A stretch of DNA of 64,000 nucleotides from Nocardia fusca NBRC 14340 (GTDB lineage Bacteria; Actinomycetota; Actinomycetes; Mycobacteriales; Mycobacteriaceae). Location: NCBI RefSeq assembly GCF_001618425.1, contig NZ_BDCU01000017.1:248001-312000 (forward strand), read 5' to 3'. The translations under genes and the position numbers were made by a program. Below the pieces are notes generated by a model. That model made no database searches. It saw only the letters and a program-made list of their open reading frames with translations, and was not told where the DNA came from. Below are positions 59,321 through 64,000 of this stretch, one piece after another. Every line of letters starts with the position of its first letter. Position 1 is the stretch's first letter.

Positions 59321-60289
59321 ATGACAAGCCCCGCCACCACTCGTGTGCGCCCCAGTGATACGGACCTCGACGCTTCGAGCCCCGCCGCCGATCTGGTACG
59401 CGTGTACCTGAACGGGATCGGCCGGACCGCCCTGCTCACAGCTGCCGACGAAGTCGAACTGGCCAAGCGCATCGAGGCGGGTCTCTACGCCCAGCACCTG
59501 CTGGAGACCGGCAAGCGTTTGTCGGCGACCCGCAAGCGTGATCTGGCCATCGTCGTCCGGGAGGGCCAGGCCGCGCGTTCGCACCTGCTGGAAGCCAACT
59601 TGCGTCTGGTCGTCTCGCTCGCCAAGCGGTACACGGGCCGTGGGATGCCGCTGCTGGACCTCATCCAAGAGGGCAACCTGGGCCTGATCCGCGCGATGGA
59701 GAAGTTCGACTACGCGAAGGGCTTCAAATTCTCGACCTACGCCACCTGGTGGATCCGGCAGGCGATCACCAGGGGTATGGCCGATCAGAGTCGTACCATC
59801 CGGCTCCCGGTCCATCTGGTCGAACAGGTCAACAAGCTCGCCCGGATCAAGCGCGAACTGCATCAGCAGCTCGGCCGGGAGGCCACCGACGAGGAACTCG
59901 CGTCCGAGTCGGGTATCGCGGTGGAGAAGATCGCCGATCTGCTCGACCACAGCCGCGATCCGGTGAGCCTGGACATGCCGGTAGGTAACGACGAAGAAGC
60001 CCCGCTGGGCGATTTCATCGAGGACTCCGAGGCCACCTCGGCCGAGAGCGCCGTGATCGCCGGCCTGTTGCACCACGACGTGCGCAGCGTCCTCAACACG
60101 CTCGACGAACGTGAACAGCAGGTGATCCGCCTGCGGTTCGGTCTGGACGACGGCCAGCCGCGCACCCTCGATCAGATCGGCAAGCTGTTCGGCCTGTCCC
60201 GGGAACGTGTCCGGCAGATCGAGCGCGAGGTCATGTCCAAACTGCGCAAGGGCGAGCGGGCGGACCGGCTGCGCGCCTACGCGAGCTGA
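59321..60289 (+). CDS. sigB: SigB, principal-like group 2 sigma factor
   Basis: A 322-residue group-2 sigma-70. It lacks the long acidic N-terminus of SigA and starts almost at region 1.2 ([17 protein letters not shown]). Region 2 has [32 protein letters not shown] and [14 protein letters not shown]. Region 4.2 has [20 protein letters not shown]. The near identity of the recognition helices to SigA implies overlapping promoters, with a role in stress and stationary phase. ATG 59321 follows AGGAGG. It corresponds to Rv2710. Confidence 0.96.
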   Translation: MTSPATTRVRPSDTDLDASSPAADLVRVYLNGIGRTALLTAADEVELAKRIEAGLYAQHLLETGKRLSATRKRDLAIVVREGQAARSHLLEANLRLVVSLAKRYTGRGMPLLDLIQEGNLGLIRAMEKFDYAKGFKFSTYATWWIRQAITRGMADQSRTIRLPVHLVEQVNKLARIKRELHQQLGREATDEELASESGIAVEKIADLLDHSRDPVSLDMPVGNDEEAPLGDFIEDSEATSAESAVIAGLLHHDVRSVLNTLDEREQQVIRLRFGLDDGQPRTLDQIGKLFGLSRERVRQIEREVMSKLRKGERADRLRAYAS

Positions 60290-60307
60290 TAGCCACACCT
60301 CCCCACG

Positions 60308-60333
60308 GTGACCGGCCGGTTTCGGCCGGTCAC
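60308..60333 (+). terminator. Hairpin terminator after sigB
   Basis: An 11-bp perfect stem (60308-60318 with 60323-60333) with a GTTT loop lies 19 nt after the sigB stop. There is no U-tract. The rest of the space to 60498 holds nothing recognisable. Confidence 0.75.
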
Positions 60334-60498
60334 GCTGTATCACCACCCCGGGTCGGCACCGCCTCGTCCCCGGCCGGGCGACGCTCCCGGATACCGGCCT
60401 GTCGGCCGGTCCGTCGCGATCTTCGGCCGTCCCGGCCGCCGGGCCCGCCGGAGATTCCCCCCGCACAAGGCCCGGCGCGGAACCGCCACCGCGGCTCC

Positions 60499-63198
60499 CT
60501 ACCCCAATCGACGTGGCCCGGTGTCGAAGCGGCTCGGCTGCGGACCGATCCGGGCGCGGGCATAGAGGATCGCCGCCGATTCCGGGGCGGCCAGTACCGG
60601 CTCGAAGGACAGTTCCCGCATCTCGGGGAGATCGTCGAACATCGCCGAGATACGCCGGGTGAGTTCGACGAGAGCCGCTTTGTCCACCCGGGGACTCGCC
60701 GGGGTTCCGTTCAGCAGCGGGGCGGCACGCGGCGCATCGATCAGCGCGGCGGCCTCCTGGGCCGACAGGGGCAGTGCTCGATAGGCCCGATCCCCGAGAA
60801 GTTCGATGATCGGGCCGGACAGCCCGAATTCGATGACCGAACCGAACGCCGGGTCGTCCTGCACCTTCAGCACACAGCCGACTCCTTTGGGCGCCATGCG
60901 CTGAATGTGCAGGAGCGGATCCCCGCACAGGTCGACCAGATCGCGATAGGCCTGGCGGACCGCGTCCGGGCGCCACAGGTCCAACCGCACCCAGCTCATA
61001 TCGGGGCGGCGCCGCCAGCTCTCGTTGGTGGCCTTCGCCGCCACCGGATAGCCCAGTTCCTCGGCCGCCGCCACGGCTGCCTCGGCATCGCGGACCGCCC
61101 GGAACTCCACCACGGAGATGCCGTAGCAGTCGAGCAGTAGAACGGTCTCGTCGTCGGTGAGCCACCGCCCGGCCGGATCGGTCGTCCAGTGCTCCATCAG
61201 CCGCACGGCCCGCTCGCTGTCGATACCGGCCGGTCGCCCGTTCTCGTCGCCGGTGTGGACGGTATCGGAGGCCGGAGACGCGGGTAGGTCGCGCCAGCGC
61301 GCGTAGCGATGCACTCTGGCCAGCGCGCGGACCGCGCGCGCCGGATCGGGGAAGGACGGAATGGATCCGCGGATCGCGGCCGCGCCGGGACCACGGACGG
61401 CCAGCAGATTCGGGATACCGTCGCCGCTGGCGAAGGTGGTGAGCACCGGCTTGGTCGCGGGCACCGAGGCCACCGCCGCCCGGATCGCCTCGGCATATCC
61501 GGTCTGCGGCAGCGGAATCGGCGGCGCGAAGATCACGATCACCGCATCGGTGTTGTCGGCTTCGAGTGCCGCGGCGACAGCGAGCCGGAAGTCCTCGGGT
61601 GTGGCCTGCGGACCGAGGTCCACCGGTTCGACCACGGTGAGCCCCTCGCTGCGCGCCGCGTCGGAGGTCAGCCAGTTGAGTGCGGTGCTGTTACCCACGA
61701 CGGCCGGCCGCGGCCCGCGGGGCAGCGGCTGATAGCCCAGCAGGGCCGCGCAGTCGAACATTTCGGAAATCGAATCCGCCTGCACCACACCGGATTGGGC
61801 GAACAGATCGCGCACGATGGATCGATCCAGCCCACCGTCCGACATCCCGCGAGCGGCCAGCCGGCTGGGACTGACCGCGACGATCGGTTTGTTGCGGGCC
61901 ACCCGGCGCGCGATGCGGGAGAATTTGCGCGGATTACCGAAACTCTCCAGGTACAGCAGGATCACATCGGTATCGGCGTCGGTATCCCAGTACTGCAGCA
62001 GATCGTTGCCGGAGACATCGGCACGGTTGCCGGCGGAGACGAAGGTGGACAATCCCAGATTTCGCGTGGCGGCCTCGGCGAGGATGGCCACCCCGAGCGG
62101 CCCCGACTGACAGAAGAATCCGATCCGCCCGCGACCCGGCAACAGGGTGGCCAGCGTGGCATTGAGACCGACCGCCGGGTCGGTGTTCGCGATACCCAGC
62201 GCACTCGGCCCCACCACGCGCATGCCGTGCCCCCGGGCGGCGGCGACGAGTTCGGCCTCCGCGTTGCGGCCCTCCTGCCCCGTCTCCCCGAACCCCGCCG
62301 ACAGCACCAGGAGGCCCTTGACGCCCTTGGCCATACAGTCGTCGAGCACCGATCCGATGGCGGCCGCGGGGACCGCGACGACGGCCAGGTCCACCTCGTC
62401 CGGGATAGCGCGAACAGTCGGATACGCGTGGACACCGCGAACCGAACGCCGCTCGGGGTTCACCGGGTAAACCGCGCCCTGGAACGTTCCGTCCAGCAGA
62501 TTGGCCAGCACCACACCACCGACGCGGGTGGTGCTCGGCGTCGCGCCGATCACCGCCACCGACCGCGGGGCCAGCAGATTGCCCACACTGCGTGCCTCCG
62601 AGGCCCGTTCCCGCGCGTCGCGCACCGAGCGCAACGCCTCGGTGGGATCGATGGCGAATTCCAGATGCAGCACCGAGCCGTCGCGGCTGCGCTCCACCTG
62701 ATAGCCCGCCTCACGGAACACGGTGACCATCACCGTGTTCTCGGCCAGCACCTCGGCGACGAAGGTGTCGATCCGGTTCTCCGCGGCCGCGCCGGCCAGA
62801 TGTTCGAGCAGGATCGATCCGAGCCCGCGTCCCTGGTGCTCGTCGGCCACCACGAAGGCGACCTCCGCCGCGCGCGAGCCGGTCCGGTCCAGGATCTCGT
62901 AACGCCCGACGGCGATGATCGCGTCCCCCAGGACGACGACGAGTCCGACCCGGTCCCGATAGTCGAGGTGGGTGGTGCGGTGCAGATCCTTCGGCGATAT
63001 CCGCGGGTAGGGCCCGAAATAACGCAGGTAGCGGCTGCGCTCGGACAGCGCGGTGTGGAATCGCTGCAGTTCGTCGGCGTCGGCCGGAGTGATCGGGCGC
63101 ACCCGCACCACACCGCCGTCGGAGGCCAGGACATCCGCCTGCCAGTGCAGCGGCGCCGGCGGCGGATCGTCGGGAACACGGTCGGTGGGGTCAGTCAC
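60499..63198 (-). CDS. GNAT / NDP-forming acyl-CoA-synthetase fusion (Pat-type protein acetyltransferase)
   Basis: An 899-residue fusion. Residues of about 25-185 are a GNAT domain (VAFVVADEHQGRGLGSILLEHLAG; acetyl-CoA motif HQGRGLGS). Residues of about 205-320 form a CoA-binding domain (PRSVAVIGATPSTTRVGGVV). Then come the ligase-CoA domain (FCQSGPLGVAILAEAATRNLG) and a C-terminal ATP-grasp domain (ELGYPVAAKATNES; GVGCVLKVQDDPAFGSVIEFG). The SHTG motif carrying the catalytic His of true synthetases is replaced near MSDGGLDRS, so the synthetase half is probably regulatory, as in PatZ-like lysine acetyltransferases. GTG 63198 overlaps the acuC stop by 8 nt (GTGACTGA). A likely target is acetyl-CoA synthetase. 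Confidence 0.9.
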   Translation of the reverse strand: MTDPTDRVPDDPPPAPLHWQADVLASDGGVVRVRPITPADADELQRFHTALSERSRYLRYFGPYPRISPKDLHRTTHLDYRDRVGLVVVLGDAIIAVGRYEILDRTGSRAAEVAFVVADEHQGRGLGSILLEHLAGAAAENRIDTFVAEVLAENTVMVTVFREAGYQVERSRDGSVLHLEFAIDPTEALRSVRDARERASEARSVGNLLAPRSVAVIGATPSTTRVGGVVLANLLDGTFQGAVYPVNPERRSVRGVHAYPTVRAIPDEVDLAVVAVPAAAIGSVLDDCMAKGVKGLLVLSAGFGETGQEGRNAEAELVAAARGHGMRVVGPSALGIANTDPAVGLNATLATLLPGRGRIGFFCQSGPLGVAILAEAATRNLGLSTFVSAGNRADVSGNDLLQYWDTDADTDVILLYLESFGNPRKFSRIARRVARNKPIVAVSPSRLAARGMSDGGLDRSIVRDLFAQSGVVQADSISEMFDCAALLGYQPLPRGPRPAVVGNSTALNWLTSDAARSEGLTVVEPVDLGPQATPEDFRLAVAAALEADNTDAVIVIFAPPIPLPQTGYAEAIRAAVASVPATKPVLTTFASGDGIPNLLAVRGPGAAAIRGSIPSFPDPARAVRALARVHRYARWRDLPASPASDTVHTGDENGRPAGIDSERAVRLMEHWTTDPAGRWLTDDETVLLLDCYGISVVEFRAVRDAEAAVAAAEELGYPVAAKATNESWRRRPDMSWVRLDLWRPDAVRQAYRDLVDLCGDPLLHIQRMAPKGVGCVLKVQDDPAFGSVIEFGLSGPIIELLGDRAYRALPLSAQEAAALIDAPRAAPLLNGTPASPRVDKAALVELTRRISAMFDDLPEMRELSFEPVLAAPESAAILYARARIGPQPSRFDTGPRRLG

Positions 63199-64000
63199 GC
63201 GGATCCTCCGGGTCCAGGCCGAGCGGGCCGAAGCACGCTCGGCGGGTGGCGAGAACGGCCGTGTCGACGGCGCGCTGGGAGCGGTCGAACCGGGCGTCCC
63301 CGGTTTCGGCGGTCCCCCCGGGGCCGTCCCAGCGCCGGAACGCGATATCCACACCGTCGCCCATGGTGCGGGGCGGTGATATACGGGGCCTGTCGGTGTG
63401 CACGAGATCGATCCAATCCTGCGGTATCGCGGTCGCCGGGTCCACCGGGCGGTCGAGCGCGATACCCAGGAGATGGGTCCAGGCCCGGGGCACCACCCGC
63501 ACCAGGCCGTACCCACCGCCGCCGACCGCCAACCACCGCCCCTCGGCATATCGGTCGGCCAGCTCCCGCATCGCCAGGAAGGCCGCCCGCTGCCCCTCGA
63601 TACCCAACTCCAGCTCCGCGAGTGGATCCTCGCGGTGGGTATCCACCCCGCACTGGCTGACCACCAGCTGGGGCCGGAACGCCGCCACCGCGCCGGGTAC
63701 CACCGCGTGGAAGGCGCGCAACCATTGCGGATCGCGAGTACCCGGCAGCAGCGGGAGATTGATCACGGTGCCGTCTCCGGGGCCGTTACCGGTCTCGTCC
63801 GGCCAGCCGGTGTTCGGCCACAGTGTGGCGGGATGCTGGTGGATCGACACGGTGAGCACCCGCGGGTCCCGATAGAACGCATGCTGCACCCCGTCGCCGT
63901 GATGGACATCCACATCGAGGTAGGCGATCCGATCGAAACCGTGGTCGAGCAGCCAGGAGATGGCCACCGCCGCGTCGTTGTACACACAGAAACCGGCGGC
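63191..64000 (-). CDS. acuC: AcuC-type class I histone-deacetylase family protein (partial)
   Basis: The C-terminal 269 residues are inside the window; the N-terminus lies beyond the right edge. Class I deacetylase motifs are visible: GFCVYNDAAVAI at the edge, YLDVDVHHGDGVQ (zinc-binding Asp/His), TVSIHQHPATLWPNTG, VVSQCGVDTHREDPLAEL (second metal Asp) and GGGGYG with the catalytic-site Tyr replaced or included nearby. AcuC removes acetyl groups from lysines of acetyl-CoA synthetase in B. subtilis. It overlaps the GNAT/synthetase-like fusion downstream, forming a coupled acetylation/deacetylation unit. Confidence 0.92.
   Translation of the reverse strand, partial: AAGFCVYNDAAVAISWLLDHGFDRIAYLDVDVHHGDGVQHAFYRDPRVLTVSIHQHPATLWPNTGWPDETGNGPGDGTVINLPLLPGTRDPQWLRAFHAVVPGAVAAFRPQLVVSQCGVDTHREDPLAELELGIEGQRAAFLAMRELADRYAEGRWLAVGGGGYGLVRVVPRAWTHLLGIALDRPVDPATAIPQDWIDLVHTDRPRISPPRTMGDGVDIAFRRWDGPGGTAETGDARFDRSQRAVDTAVLATRRACFGPLGLDPEDPRD

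Noticed and set aside
1..64000. CRISPR array, insertion sequence or prophage
   Set aside because: No regularly spaced direct repeats, transposase, integrase or phage structural genes are seen anywhere in the window.

Overview
The window is high-GC actinobacterial chromosome and most likely comes from Nocardia or a close relative in the Mycobacteriales. Three things support this. It encodes the arabinogalactan/lipoarabinomannan arabinosyltransferase AftC and the envelope protein Cei. Many genes appear to be leaderless, with a TAnnnT box 6-8 nt before an ATG/GTG start. From about 14.5 kb to 60.3 kb the gene order follows, from memory, the M. tuberculosis H37Rv order Rv2669 to Rv2710. No IS element, prophage, CRISPR array or integrase was seen. 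Gene functions rest on motifs and family recall, because no database search was possible.

Layout. 0-4.7 kb is a biotin block: bioY, a compact acyl-CoA ligase and a thiolase (cut by the left edge) in overlapping frames on the minus strand. A cytoplasmic BisC-type molybdoenzyme is divergent from them, and a perfect palindrome resembling a BioQ operator lies between. 4.7-8.1 kb holds a CapA-like phosphatase, tRNA-Val(CAC), a tRNA-Gly/Cys/Val(GAC) cluster and a release-factor-like baeRF protein. 8.3-14.4 kb is the least conventional part: a protein joining a sigma-region-4-like helix-turn-helix to a degenerate TnsA-type nuclease fold, a CoiA-like nuclease-fold protein with coiled coil and C-terminal membrane anchor, and a LysR regulator coupled to a flavin monooxygenase with a long disordered tail.

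14.5-29 kb is the conserved block: GNAT, PtpB-like phosphatase, ZapE, RibD-like reductase, TAP-like lipoprotein hydrolase, aftC, msrB, the coproporphyrin-branch haem operon hemE-hemY-hemQ, DUF3000, HRDC/RNase D and dxs. 29-42 kb continues with a SIMPL protein, TrmA-type RNA methyltransferase, a KimA-like permease facing two TrkA proteins (a probable potassium module), a SigD-like sigma factor, DUF3159, an OB-fold protein, a hydrolase, DUF3710, dut, DUF3093, DUF4193, cei and suhB. ppgK and the principal sigma factor sigA follow.

After sigA the conserved order is interrupted by eutBC (ethanolamine ammonia-lyase), a divergent NarL-type two-component pair, DUF952, a small zinc-ribbon protein, a TetR regulator and a SNF2 helicase/SWIM pair. 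A DEAD-box helicase, BrkB, DUF3039, DUF3099, a DNA/protein-type methyltransferase and sigB come next. sigB has an ECF-type GGAAC/CGTT promoter. The right edge holds a GNAT plus NDP-forming acyl-CoA-synthetase-like fusion overlapping an acuC-type deacetylase, a probable protein acetylation/deacetylation pair.
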